A DNA stretch of 64,000 nucleotides from Butyricicoccus sp. Marseille-Q5471. GTDB lineage: Bacteria; Bacillota; Clostridia; Oscillospirales; Butyricicoccaceae. The notes under the pieces were generated by a model that worked only from the letters and a program-made list of their open reading frames with translations, was not told the DNA's origin and did no database searches. The DNA lies in contig NZ_CATNVC010000009.1 in assembly GCF_951230135.1 (NCBI RefSeq), positions 1 through 64,000 on the forward strand, written 5' to 3'. The position numbers and the translations under genes are program-made. This document shows positions 1 through 8,175 of the stretch, in pieces (the first letter of the stretch is position 1; the number at the start of each line of letters is the position of its first letter).

Positions 1-209
1 CCGTACACCCGAGACTGTACGTAGCACTGGGCATTTCCGGTGCGATCCAGCACAAGGCTGGTATGCAGGATTCCGAGTGCATCGTTGCTGTGAACAAGAA
101 CGACGGCGCTCCGATTTTCGACGTTGCTGACTACGGCATCTGCGGCGACCTGTTCAAGGTTGTTCCGATGATGATCGACGCAGTTCGCGCTTCGAAGGCT
201 GGCAAGTAA
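1..209 (+). CDS. etfA: Electron transfer flavoprotein alpha subunit, C-terminal end (partial)
   Basis: Only the last 68 codons lie in the window; the reading frame begins at base 3 and stops with TAA at 207-209. The translation contains [11 protein letters not shown], the conserved FAD-binding segment of the EtfA C-terminal domain, and the family ending ADYGI.GDLF.VVP. EtfA with EtfB carries electrons between flavin dehydrogenases (for example butyryl-CoA dehydrogenase in butyrate formers) and other carriers in the cytoplasm. EtfB and the dehydrogenase would be expected upstream, outside the window. A strong terminator follows about 145 bases after the stop. Confidence 0.9.
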   Translation, partial: VHPRLYVALGISGAIQHKAGMQDSECIVAVNKNDGAPIFDVADYGICGDLFKVVPMMIDAVRASKAGK

Positions 210-354
210 GCTGATTTTTCCCTGACGGAATTGGCTGCCACTTTGGATACCTCCCAAAATCAGTCGGCTAGGTTGGAGCATCCTGCGATTGATTGCATGA
301 CCGTGCTTGCACGGCTGCATCGGCAGCTGATTCATTGTCAGCGTGAAATACATG

Positions 355-395
355 AAACAAGACTGTGGAGCATTGCTCCATGGTCTTGTTTTTTT
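355..395 (+). terminator. Rho-independent terminator after etfA
   Basis: AACAAGAC pairs with GTCTTGTT around a second stem containing GGAGC/GCTCC, followed directly by a run of seven T. It closes the etfA transcript. Confidence 0.85.
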
Positions 396-489
396 ACTTT
401 TAAGAGCTTTTTTCTTACTGGTAACGGAGGAAATTTTAGATGGGAAATTCGGAAATCTGAGTAAATTTCATGAATTCAGTCGTCCGACG

Positions 490-519
490 TTGAATAGTGG
501 GGGAGTAGTGTGATATAAT
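490..519 (+). promoter_or_regulatory. Sigma-A promoter of rlmB
   Basis: TTGAAT (490-495), 18-base spacer, TATAAT (514-519) preceded by TG in extended -10 position. It lies about 35 bases before the chosen rlmB start. Confidence 0.7.
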
Positions 520-552
520 CCATTTATCTAAGGTTTTTTGGAGAGAATGGAA

Positions 553-1338
553 ATGACTAACGATATGAAATACAAGCATCGGACACGCGAGGAGCGGCCC
601 GAAGATGACGGCACACTGATTGAAGGACGCAATGCCGTACTGGAGACGCTGCGCGCCGGACGTACCGTCGATAAGATTTTCGCAGCGGAAGGCAGCCGTG
701 TCGGAGATGTGACTGCGGAAGCGCGTAAGCGCGGTGTGCCGGTCGTTGTGTGCGATCGCCGCAAACTGGATCACCTAAGCCCGACGGGAAATCACCAGGG
801 TGTAATCGCACAGGTCGCGGCGCAGGAATATGTTACAATTGATCATATTCTGCAAATCGCAGAAACACGTGGTGAGCAGCCGTTGATTGTCGTGTGCGAC
901 GGCATTGAGGATCCGCATAATTTAGGAGCGATTATCCGCTCGGCGGAAACTGCGGGTGCACACGGTGTCATCATCCCCAAGCGCCGCGCGGTCGGCCTGA
1001 CGGCAGCGGTTGCACGTGCGGCAGCGGGTGCGCTCGCTTATATTGGCGTGCATAAGGCGGGCAACCTTGCGTCCGCAATCGATGAGCTGAAGGAACGCGG
1101 TGTCTGGGTCTTTGGCGCAGAGGCTGATGGCAATGCCGATTTGTACGAGGCGGATTTCGCTCGTCCGACTGCGCTGGTAATTGGATCGGAAGGCACGGGA
1201 CTCAGCCGAATCGTACGCGACAAATGTGACTACATCGTCAGCATTCCGATGCGCGGACGAGTAAATTCGCTCAACGCTTCCAATGCGGCGGCAGTACTGC
1301 TGTTTGAAACGGTGCGTCGCCGCACGTGCGCGGAATAA
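553..1338 (+). CDS. rlmB: 23S rRNA (guanosine-2'-O-)-methyltransferase RlmB / SpoU family
   Basis: 261-residue SpoU-family enzyme that transfers methyl from S-adenosylmethionine to a ribose 2'-OH of 23S rRNA. Seen: N-terminal substrate-binding domain beginning EGRNAVLETL, then the knotted SPOUT domain with NLGAIIRSAE, GSEGTGLS and the C-terminal knot motif SIPM.G.V.SLNAS. A TTG at 538 and an ATG at 547 are in frame, but the GGAGAG ribosome site at 540-545 has correct spacing only to the ATG at 553. It is followed after 18 bases by the P-type-ATPase-like membrane protein and is probably co-transcribed with it. A second SpoU enzyme lies at 18751. The exact target guanosine (G2251 in E. coli) is inferred from the family. 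Confidence 0.9.
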   Translation: MTNDMKYKHRTREERPEDDGTLIEGRNAVLETLRAGRTVDKIFAAEGSRVGDVTAEARKRGVPVVVCDRRKLDHLSPTGNHQGVIAQVAAQEYVTIDHILQIAETRGEQPLIVVCDGIEDPHNLGAIIRSAETAGAHGVIIPKRRAVGLTAAVARAAAGALAYIGVHKAGNLASAIDELKERGVWVFGAEADGNADLYEADFARPTALVIGSEGTGLSRIVRDKCDYIVSIPMRGRVNSLNASNAAAVLLFETVRRRTCAE

Positions 1339-1356
1339 AAGGAGGAACACAGCACA

Positions 1357-3543
1357 ATGGCAAAGCAAGATGAAACCATGAATCTTGATGATCTAAAAGC
1401 ATACTTGAGCGACGTGTCCTCGACCGACGAATTCGACCTTGAATCGATTATCGCCGAGGTCGAAGGGACAGCGCCCTCCAAGCCGAAACCCGCGTCCGCA
1501 CCACCGGCGGCAAAGGCCGCGCCAAAGGCAGAAGCGGTGAAGACTGCACCTAAGCCAGCGGCTACACCGAGCCCGGTAAAGGCTGCTACGGCTGAGAAGA
1601 AGCCTGCGGAACCGCAGGTTGCCAATTCTGTGCCGGAGGCAGAAGCAGCTGCGCAGGAAGCACGCCGCGCCGCCAAGCAGGAGAAAACTGCGCGCAAGGC
1701 GGAAAAGGCAGCGGAGAAGGAGAGCAAGCGTGTTGCGAAACTCGCAGCTCGTGCGGCTGAGCAGGAGGAAGCACCGGTTCGGGAGAAACCTCAAGCAGTG
1801 CCGCAGGCAAAGGCGCCGAAGATGACCAAAAAAGAAGCACGTGCCGCGCGTGTTGCCGCTGAACAGGCCGAAGAAGAGGCTGAAATTACCCTTCGTGACC
1901 CGATTCAGGCACAGCGTTCATTTCAGCGCCGCGCACGGAGCTTATCGGTTCGATCGGTCGTGGTGCTGTTGCTGGCAGTTGCGGCCACATACATAAGCTT
2001 GGCGCCAACCATTGAAGCGCTTCCGCTTCCCAATATGATTGATGCACTGGAAAATCCGGGCCTCGGTATCGGTGCACTGATGATAATTCAGTTTGTGGCG
2101 CTCTTCGTTGGCATCGACGTGTTTGGTATGGGGTTTGTCAATTTGTTTACGGGAACGCCCGACCGTAACACGCTAGTCTCGGTTTCTGTGGTTGCGGCGC
2201 TTCTGCATGCCGCGTCTATCATCATTTTTGATAACAATGTTGGTGTAACCATTCCGTATCTGGCGGTCAGCACGCTGATGCTTTATGCCGCGATGCGTGA
2301 AGAGCGCAACCGCTTTTCTGCCCGGGCACGCGCGTATAAGGCGGTAGCTTCCGCCGAACAGCCAATGTCGGTGTACAGCCATTATGATCGGCAGGATGAT
2401 GCGTGCCGCGCCATCAAGGCGCCGCTGCATGAAATGCGGGAGTTCTTGCTTGAAATGGAGCGTCCGGACACCATCGATCGCTTTTCGATGATTTATACGC
2501 CGCTTGCATTGGCAGCTTCTATTATTTTTGCGCTGATTTCCTCGGTCGGCCGCGGCGAGCCGACGCGCTTTTTTTGGGCGTTTTCGGCGCTGCTCTCAAT
2601 TTCTGCGCCGCTTGGTCTGCTCTGCGCGTTCGGCGCAAGCTATAAAAATGTTTCCCGCCGCCTGCTGGGGCAGGGAGCGGCTCTTTCGGGTGCGCGTCAG
2701 GCGAACCTGCTGCGGGGCACGGAGGAGGTTGTGCTGACCGAGTCCGAACTGTTCCCGATTGGCTCCATCACGTTGGATGCGCTGCAGAACATGGGACAGC
2801 TTGGCGATGACAAGCTGCTTGCCTATGCGGCGGCACTGACGAGTGAGGCCGGACTTGAACTGGGTCGGGTGCTGTCCGACACCCTGCGTGAGCGGTATGG
2901 CACGGCGGTCAATGTAAGGAATCTGCAGACTGTCGAAGGCGGTATTGCGGGCGATATAGGTGGCAGCCGTGTAATTATCGGCACAGCTGCGCTGATGGTC
3001 AAGTTGGGCATGCGCATACGTGCCGGCCAAGGCGTGGATAGCTGCAACGCGTACCTGGTGGTGGATGACACGCTTGTCGGTATTTTGACGCTGCGCTACC
3101 AGCCGACGAAGAACACCTATCACGCAATGCGCACCATGCGCCGCATGAATATGAATGCAGCGCTTGCGGTACGTGATTTTAATATTTCGCCCTCTATGGT
3201 GGAAAGTCAATTCGACTTGCGCCGCGGCTTTGCAGATCAGCCTGAGCCGGATTCCATCGCGCGTATGCTCGACTCGTCCTACACGGAAGGAGATGCACCG
3301 GCTGCGATTTTGACACGGGAAGGCGCGGGGCCCTTTGTGCAGGTGCTGCGATGCGCAGATAAACTTGCGGGTGCGGTGCGTTCCAACGTGGTTCTGGGCA
3401 CGTTTGCGGGCGTTTGCGGCATGCTCATTGTGTTTTATCTCCTGTTCCAGAATGCGGTAGCGGCACTTCCGGTGATGAATCTGTTGCTGTACATGCTGCT
3501 CTGGTATGTTCCTGTGTTCCTGATTACACAGCAAACTCATTAA
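1357..3543 (+). CDS. Membrane protein resembling a P-type ATPase without the phosphorylation site
   Basis: 728 residues. Residues about 30-185 are Ala/Lys/Pro/Glu-rich and probably disordered; hydrophobic segments follow from about residue 197 (several TM helices to about 330, two more near 380-430), then a soluble part (about 445-670) and two final TM helices. The soluble part follows the layout of heavy-metal P-type ATPases: LLAYAAALTSEAG resembles the start of the N domain, GGSRVIIGTAALM the ATP-binding loop, and DDTLVGILTLRYQPTK..A...M the P-domain entry. Where the DKTGT motif should be, the sequence reads VVLTESELFP, and the GDGxND hinge is also absent. Catalysis is therefore unlikely; it may be a sensor, scaffold or transport pseudoenzyme. 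Good GGAGGA site before ATG 1357. Function unknown. Confidence 0.7.
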   Translation: MAKQDETMNLDDLKAYLSDVSSTDEFDLESIIAEVEGTAPSKPKPASAPPAAKAAPKAEAVKTAPKPAATPSPVKAATAEKKPAEPQVANSVPEAEAAAQEARRAAKQEKTARKAEKAAEKESKRVAKLAARAAEQEEAPVREKPQAVPQAKAPKMTKKEARAARVAAEQAEEEAEITLRDPIQAQRSFQRRARSLSVRSVVVLLLAVAATYISLAPTIEALPLPNMIDALENPGLGIGALMIIQFVALFVGIDVFGMGFVNLFTGTPDRNTLVSVSVVAALLHAASIIIFDNNVGVTIPYLAVSTLMLYAAMREERNRFSARARAYKAVASAEQPMSVYSHYDRQDDACRAIKAPLHEMREFLLEMERPDTIDRFSMIYTPLALAASIIFALISSVGRGEPTRFFWAFSALLSISAPLGLLCAFGASYKNVSRRLLGQGAALSGARQANLLRGTEEVVLTESELFPIGSITLDALQNMGQLGDDKLLAYAAALTSEAGLELGRVLSDTLRERYGTAVNVRNLQTVEGGIAGDIGGSRVIIGTAALMVKLGMRIRAGQGVDSCNAYLVVDDTLVGILTLRYQPTKNTYHAMRTMRRMNMNAALAVRDFNISPSMVESQFDLRRGFADQPEPDSIARMLDSSYTEGDAPAAILTREGAGPFVQVLRCADKLAGAVRSNVVLGTFAGVCGMLIVFYLLFQNAVAALPVMNLLLYMLLWYVPVFLITQQTH

Positions 3544-3547
3544 ATAG

Positions 3548-3583
3548 GCAAAGGCGCGAACCCTTCTGGGTTCGCGCCTTTGT
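3548..3583. terminator. Bidirectional hairpin terminator
   Basis: AAAGGCGCGAACCC (3550-3563) pairs perfectly with GGGTTCGCGCCTTT (3568-3581) around TTCT. The T-tract is short on both strands. It ends the membrane-protein gene and could also end the small minus-strand gene at 3621-3707. Confidence 0.75.
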
Positions 3584-3620
3584 GCTGTAAGAGCGGTTTG
3601 TGCAAAAAGAATGGCAGGAG

Positions 3621-3707
3621 TCAATATGGCAGAACAGAAAGAACAGAAAACACCGCGAGTGCGAGTGCTAAAATCGCGCCTGCCGTTGCGAGATATGCTT
3701 GTCTCAT
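3621..3707 (-). CDS. Putative 28-residue single-span membrane peptide
   Basis: A minus-strand frame of 28 codons from ATG (3707) to TGA (3621), preceded by AAGGAGGGGG eight bases upstream, a near-ideal ribosome site. The peptide starts MRQAYLATAG and continues as an uninterrupted hydrophobic Ala/Leu/Val helix ending in Pro-Tyr, so it would span the membrane once. It lies between two plus-strand genes, opposite no other coding frame, and ends at a hairpin that can act as its terminator. No family is recognised. Support is the ribosome site, the hydrophobicity pattern and the terminator only. Confidence 0.5.
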   Translation of the reverse strand: MRQAYLATAGAILALALAVFSVLSVLPY

Positions 3708-3748
3708 CGTACGTGCCCCCTCCTTGGTAAAACGAATTTAGTGGCATT

Positions 3749-3777
3749 TTGCACCTTTTTGTCTGATGCGCTATAAT
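3749..3777 (+). promoter_or_regulatory. Upstream sigma-A promoter (P1) of the EF-G-like gene
   Basis: TTGCAC (3749-3754), 17-base spacer, TATAAT (3772-3777). With the second promoter at 3889-3917 it gives a tandem arrangement, and a leader of about 200 bases for the longer transcript. The stretch 3584-3983 otherwise holds only the small minus-strand frame. Confidence 0.6.
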
Positions 3778-3888
3778 AATATAACGAATATCAAAACACT
3801 TTTGTGACAGAAACTTGCAAAAAAATAAAATATTCTATCAAATGTAATATCAATGTACAGACTACATTAAAGTTGCACAAAAAAGTCC

Positions 3889-3917
3889 TTGCATGCATGG
3901 GCAATGTAGTGTATAAT
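3889..3917 (+). promoter_or_regulatory. Proximal sigma-A promoter (P2) of the EF-G-like gene
   Basis: TTGCAT (3889-3894), 17-base spacer, TATAAT (3912-3917), ending 66 bases before the start codon. Confidence 0.75.
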
Positions 3918-3983
3918 AACAAACAAGGACAGAGTTCCTGCAAGAAAGTGCCCGCTCAACAAGGCTAGGGCAGGGGAGTGTTT

Positions 3984-6074
3984 ATGAATATGGCCAATTA
4001 TCCGGTTAATAAGATCCGTAACGTATGTCTGATGGGTCACGGCGGCGATGGAAAGACCTCGCTGATCGAAAGCCTGTTGTTTACCGGCGGTGTAACTGAC
4101 CGTGTCGGTAAAATCACTGACGGCAATACCGTTTGCGATTCCGATTCCGAGGAGATCAAGCGCAAGTTCTCGATTTCGCTGGCCGTGGCGCCTGTCGAAT
4201 GGGGCGGCTGCAAAATCAATCTGCTCGATACCCCCGGCTTTTTCGATTTTGAAAGCGAAGTCAGCTGCGCACTGCGCGTTGCTGAATCCGCACTGATTGT
4301 CGCAACCGGCAAATCCGGCCCAGGTGTTGGTACGGAAAAAGCATGGGCGCGCTGCGAAGAACGTGGTATGCCGCGCATGTTTTACATCTCGAAAATCGAT
4401 GAGGAAAACTCTGATTATTACAATTCCCTGCACAAGCTGCAGAAGGAGTTTGGCGTCACGGTAGCGCCGATTGTAGTGCCGATTTTTGAAGGAAACCGCG
4501 ATACGGTCGGCGTGGTCGACTGCGTCATTCGCAAGGCTTACAAAATGAATGGCAACGAGCGTGTTGAAATTCCGATTCCGGACAACATGCTTGACAAGGT
4601 AAACCAACACCGCGCGGCGCTTTGCGAAAACGTGGCTGAGCTGTCGGAAGAACTGATGGAACGCTATTTCGCGGGTGAGGAATTCTCAGATGATGAACTG
4701 ATTGCCGGCATTCGCCAGGGCGTCAAGGATTTGGTTTTGGCGCCGGTATTCTGCGGCACTGCGGCAACCGGTATCGGCTCTTATGCACTGCTTAAGGGCA
4801 TTGTAGACTACATGCCGTCGCCGGACGAAAAGCCTGTGGAAATCAGCGAGGATGAAAAGGGCGAACTGGTTGAGATTAACTGCACGCCAAACGGTTCGAC
4901 CTGCGCATTCGTTTTCAAAACGGTTGCCGATCAGTATGGCAGGTTTTCGTACTTCAAGGTCATGTCGGGCGAAGTCAAGAGTGACATGACACTGGTTAAT
5001 AAGCGTGCGGATGCCAATGAAAAAATGGGACATATCTTCACGGTCTGCGGCAAGAAAACCACGGAAGTGCAGGTCGTTGGATGCGGTGATATCGGAGCGG
5101 TATCTAAATTGGTAACCACAAAAACGGGAGATACACTGTGTCTGTCCGTTCGCAAGGTGGAGCTTGAACCGATTACCTTCGCACCGCCGTGCTATACGCA
5201 GAGCATTGCTGCAAAGGTAAAGGGTGCGGAGGAAAAAATCTCTGCCGGACTGGCTCGGCTGAAGGATGAAGATCCCTCGTTTGATACCGAATTCAATCCG
5301 GAAACCAAGCAACATATTATTTCAGGTGCAGGCGATATTCAGCTCGATGTGCTCTGCGCAAAGCTGCGGGATAAATTCGGTGTAGAGGTTCAGCTGACTC
5401 CGCCGATTGTGCCCTATCGTGAGAAGATTCGCAAAAAAGTTTCGGTTGAGGGCAAGCATAAGAAGCAATCGGGCGGTCATGGTCAGTACGGCCATGTCAA
5501 GATGGACTTTGAACCTTATGCCGATGGCGATTACCTCTTTGAGGAGAAGATTTTTGGCGGTTCTGTTCCGAAGAACTTCCATCCGGCGGTTGATAAGGGC
5601 ATCCGAGAGGCCATGGAGCACGGCGTGCTTGCCGGTTATCCGATGGTCGGACTCAAGGCGGTGCTAACCGATGGCTCGTATCACGATGTTGACTCGAACG
5701 AACTGTCCTTTAAGATGGCAGCGCGTTTGGCGTATAAGGCGGGCATTCCTCAGGCAAGTCCGGTTCTGTTGGAACCAATCAGCTCGATGAAGGTGCTTGT
5801 GCCGGATGCTTATATGGGTGATGTAATCGGCGATTTGAATAAGCGCCGCGGGCGTATCATGGGCATGAATCCGATTGACGGCGGCTGGCAGGAGATTCTT
5901 GCCGAGGCGCCGATGGCTGAACTGTCTGACTACGCGATTACGCTTCGGTCGATGACGCAGGGACGCGGTTCGTTCGTTTCCGCGTTCGAGCGCTATGACG
6001 AGGCTCCCGCGCCGGTGCAGGAAAAGGTGATTGCCGCCAATAAGGCAAGACTGGAAGCACTGAATAAAGAATAA
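3984..6074 (+). CDS. Elongation factor G-like translational GTPase
   Basis: 696 residues with the full EF-G architecture: GTPase domain, beta-barrel domain II, and domains III-V (QSGGHGQYGHVKM and RRGRIMGM of domains IV/V are visible). The P-loop GHGGDGKT (residues about 17-24) is intact. In G3 the catalytic His of DTPGHVDF is replaced, giving DTPGFFDF (about residue 82), G4 is SKID rather than NKMD, and the G2 segment around KFSISLA lacks the usual RGITI. These changes mark a paralogue family common in Clostridia, distinct from the canonical fusA near the str operon. GTP hydrolysis may be slow or need another trigger. Start ATG 3984 fits AGGGGAG at 3972-3978; a GTG at 3978 overlaps that site. 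The role on the ribosome is not known from sequence. Confidence 0.85.
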   Translation: MNMANYPVNKIRNVCLMGHGGDGKTSLIESLLFTGGVTDRVGKITDGNTVCDSDSEEIKRKFSISLAVAPVEWGGCKINLLDTPGFFDFESEVSCALRVAESALIVATGKSGPGVGTEKAWARCEERGMPRMFYISKIDEENSDYYNSLHKLQKEFGVTVAPIVVPIFEGNRDTVGVVDCVIRKAYKMNGNERVEIPIPDNMLDKVNQHRAALCENVAELSEELMERYFAGEEFSDDELIAGIRQGVKDLVLAPVFCGTAATGIGSYALLKGIVDYMPSPDEKPVEISEDEKGELVEINCTPNGSTCAFVFKTVADQYGRFSYFKVMSGEVKSDMTLVNKRADANEKMGHIFTVCGKKTTEVQVVGCGDIGAVSKLVTTKTGDTLCLSVRKVELEPITFAPPCYTQSIAAKVKGAEEKISAGLARLKDEDPSFDTEFNPETKQHIISGAGDIQLDVLCAKLRDKFGVEVQLTPPIVPYREKIRKKVSVEGKHKKQSGGHGQYGHVKMDFEPYADGDYLFEEKIFGGSVPKNFHPAVDKGIREAMEHGVLAGYPMVGLKAVLTDGSYHDVDSNELSFKMAARLAYKAGIPQASPVLLEPISSMKVLVPDAYMGDVIGDLNKRRGRIMGMNPIDGGWQEILAEAPMAELSDYAITLRSMTQGRGSFVSAFERYDEAPAPVQEKVIAANKARLEALNKE

Positions 6075-6083
6075 AGCACGGAG

Positions 6084-6113
6084 AAACCGGCTGCTTTTGC
6101 GGCCGGTTTTTTG
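6084..6113 (+). terminator. Terminator after EF-G-like gene
   Basis: AAACCGGCTGC pairs with GCGGCCGGTTT around TTTT, followed by TTTTT. Confidence 0.9.
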
Positions 6114-6136
6114 TGGGTTTGTGCGGGTCGACAAAC

Positions 6137-6165
6137 TGGACTTGTGCGAGCGCATATGTTATAAT
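6137..6165 (+). promoter_or_regulatory. Sigma-A promoter of the flavodiiron protein gene
   Basis: TGGACT (6137-6142), 17-base spacer and TATAAT (6160-6165) with TG one base upstream (extended -10). Confidence 0.6.
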
Positions 6166-6198
6166 TTTGACAGAAAATAAAAACGGAGGTGCCGTGCC

Positions 6199-7401
6199 AT
6201 GCATTGCACGAGAAAAATTACGGAAGACCTGCTCTGGATCGGCGGAAGCGACCGTCGGCTGGCTCGCTTTGAAAATTTGTTTCCTATTCCGCGTGGCGTA
6301 TCCTATAACAGTTATCTGCTGCTGGATGAAAAAACCGTACTGATTGACACGGCCGATGAATCGATCAGCCGACAGTTTTTTGAAAATCTGGAGTATGGCT
6401 TGGACGGCCGTGCGCTTGATTATCTCATCATTCAGCATATGGAGCCGGATCACTGCGCGCTGATTTGCGATGTGATTCGCCGTTGGCCTGATGTGAAGCT
6501 CGTGTGCAGTGCCAAGGCGGCAGGCATGCTGGGTCAGTTCTTTACACCGGATATGGCAGAGCGTGCCATCACCGCAGCGGAGGGCGATAAGCTGCTTACC
6601 GGCCGTCACACCCTGCATTTCTTTATGGCGCCAATGGTACATTGGCCTGAGGTCATGGTGACGTATGATGAACTGAGCAAGACTCTCTTCTCGGCGGACG
6701 CGTTCGGCACATTCGGCGCGCTGTCGGGCAATATCTTTGACGATGAGATTAACTTCGATGCGGCATGGCTGGCAGATACACGCCGATACTACACCAATAT
6801 TGTCGGCAAGTTCGGCGCACAGGTGCAGGCGCTGCTCAAAAAAGCCGATTTGCTGGATATTGAGATAATCTGCCCGCTCCATGGACCGATTTGGCGCGAA
6901 AACATCGCGCTCCTCCTTGAAAAATACCAGCAATGGAGCACCTATGAGCCGGAGGAGAAGGCGGTGATGATTGCCTGCTGCTCAATGTATGGCAACACGG
7001 AAAACGCTGTTGAGGTGCTGGCCGCGATGCTGGCAGATCGCGGCGTTCGAAACATTGCCATGTATGATGTTTCCGGCACAGACGTGTCCGAGCTGATTGC
7101 AGAAAGCTTCCGTTGCAGCCACATTGTGTTGGCTAGTCCAACCTATAACGGTGGTCTGCATCCCAAGATGGAGTCGTATCTGGCAGATATGAAGGCAGTG
7201 ACGGTGCGCAACCGCACGGTTGCGCTGCTCGATAATGGCACATGGGCACCGGTGGCAGCCAAGCACATGGCGGCACGTATGGAGGAGCTCAAAAATATGA
7301 CCGTACTGGAGCAGCCTATCTCCATCAAATCTGTTCTGGGTGACAAGCAGCTCGATGCGCTGTCTGCCCTGGCCGATGAAATTGCTTCGCAGCTTTCCTG
7401 A
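6199..7401 (+). CDS. fprA: A-type flavoprotein (flavodiiron NO/O2 reductase)
   Basis: 400 residues, the normal length for a class A flavodiiron protein. The N-terminal metallo-beta-lactamase-like domain shows the di-iron ligands: HMEPDH (about residue 79, H-x-E-x-D-H), a His in MVHWPE, an Asp in FSADAFG and the final His in PLHGPIW. The C-terminal flavodoxin domain (from about 252) has the FMN phosphate loop SMYGNTENA and SPTYNGG. The family reduces O2 to water and/or NO to N2O in the cytoplasm of anaerobes, taking electrons from rubredoxin or F420; no fused rubredoxin is present, so the donor is a separate protein. ATG 6199 follows CGGAGGTG with ideal spacing. Monocistronic by position, between a terminator/promoter pair and the next gene. 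Confidence 0.93.
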   Translation: MHCTRKITEDLLWIGGSDRRLARFENLFPIPRGVSYNSYLLLDEKTVLIDTADESISRQFFENLEYGLDGRALDYLIIQHMEPDHCALICDVIRRWPDVKLVCSAKAAGMLGQFFTPDMAERAITAAEGDKLLTGRHTLHFFMAPMVHWPEVMVTYDELSKTLFSADAFGTFGALSGNIFDDEINFDAAWLADTRRYYTNIVGKFGAQVQALLKKADLLDIEIICPLHGPIWRENIALLLEKYQQWSTYEPEEKAVMIACCSMYGNTENAVEVLAAMLADRGVRNIAMYDVSGTDVSELIAESFRCSHIVLASPTYNGGLHPKMESYLADMKAVTVRNRTVALLDNGTWAPVAAKHMAARMEELKNMTVLEQPISIKSVLGDKQLDALSALADEIASQLS

Positions 7402-7468
7402 ATTTTATGTTCTGTCTGCGCCTGTCCCTGCATAGGATGAACCATGCAAAGGGCAGGAGGGACAACAA

Positions 7469-7954
7469 ATGATCGTGTATGCAACCAAAATGTCGGTAAA
7501 GAAAGCCGTAGTCGGCGTGCTGGTGATCGGTGCGGTCGTTTTGGGCGTGGCGGCGCTCGCGCCTCGCGTCTCGGAAGCGACAGGCGTGCAAACGACGGCC
7601 GGAGAAGACATGGGCGCTAAACTGAAAACCAACGAACAGCGTGTCGCGCTGCTGGAAGGCTATGGATGGAAGGTCGATTCGGAGCCGCGTAGCGAGCGTG
7701 AAGTGCAGATTCCCAAGGTCTTTGACGAGACTTACGAAGCGTACAACGCGATCCAGTTGGAGCAGGGGCTTGATCTGGTGCCTTATCAGGGCAAGCGCGC
7801 AACGCTCTACACGTATGAGCTGACCGAGTATCCGACCGGAGCGGAGGGCGTGACCGCCAACCTGCTCGTTCGGAAAAACAAGCTGATCGCGGCCGACATC
7901 AGTGCTGCTGAAGCGGATGGATTTGTGCATGGCATTACGCATATGCCGGAGTAA
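7469..7954 (+). CDS. DUF4830-like membrane-anchored protein
   Basis: 161 residues. An N-terminal hydrophobic helix (about residues 11-30) is an uncleaved anchor or signal; the remainder is an extracytoplasmic domain with the pattern R..LLE.YGW.V, IP..FDE.YE.YN.IQ..QG.DL..Y.GK and the ending DGF.HG. This matches my recollection of the DUF4830 family of Firmicutes, whose function is unknown. ATG 7469 follows AGGAGG at 7455-7460. It lies between the flavodiiron protein gene and the pseudouridine synthase gene and ends at a strong terminator. Confidence 0.75.
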   Translation: MIVYATKMSVKKAVVGVLVIGAVVLGVAALAPRVSEATGVQTTAGEDMGAKLKTNEQRVALLEGYGWKVDSEPRSEREVQIPKVFDETYEAYNAIQLEQGLDLVPYQGKRATLYTYELTEYPTGAEGVTANLLVRKNKLIAADISAAEADGFVHGITHMPE

Positions 7955-7963
7955 CCACGACCG

Positions 7964-8000
7964 AAAAAGCGCATCCCCAATACAGGGGATGCGCTTTTTT
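7964..8000 (+). terminator. Terminator after the DUF4830-like gene
   Basis: AAAAAGCGCATCCCC pairs with GGGGATGCGCTTTTTT around AATACA, with a six-T tail. Confidence 0.92.
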
Positions 8001-8114
8001 GTGTAAGTAGGCAATATGACGGATGTTTGCACATATTTGACAAAAGGGGATTTGTATTATTAGAGAGAACTTTAGCGCATTTCAGAAATTTTGCACTTTT
8101 TTTGCGATAACCTA

Positions 8115-8144
8115 TTGTGCAACTTGCGAAAAAGTGTTATGCTA
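8115..8144 (+). promoter_or_regulatory. Possible promoter of the pseudouridine synthase gene
   Basis: TTGTGC (8115-8120), 18-base spacer, TATGCT (8139-8144). A modest match, placed 31 bases before the start codon. CACTTTTT and AAAAAGTG arms lie around it. Confidence 0.4.
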
Positions 8145-8175
8145 TATACACTAATCGATTGGCGGGAGGCACAAA

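Larger units (their letters stand above)
210..552 (+). other. Intergenic region between etfA and rlmB
   Basis: 343 bases without a convincing gene. It holds the etfA terminator (355-395), a six-codon reading frame (ATG at 440) behind a good GGAGG ribosome site at 426-430, and the rlmB promoter (490-519). The short reading frame MGNSEI is noted as a possible leader or chance ORF; nothing else is recognised. Confidence 0.6.
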
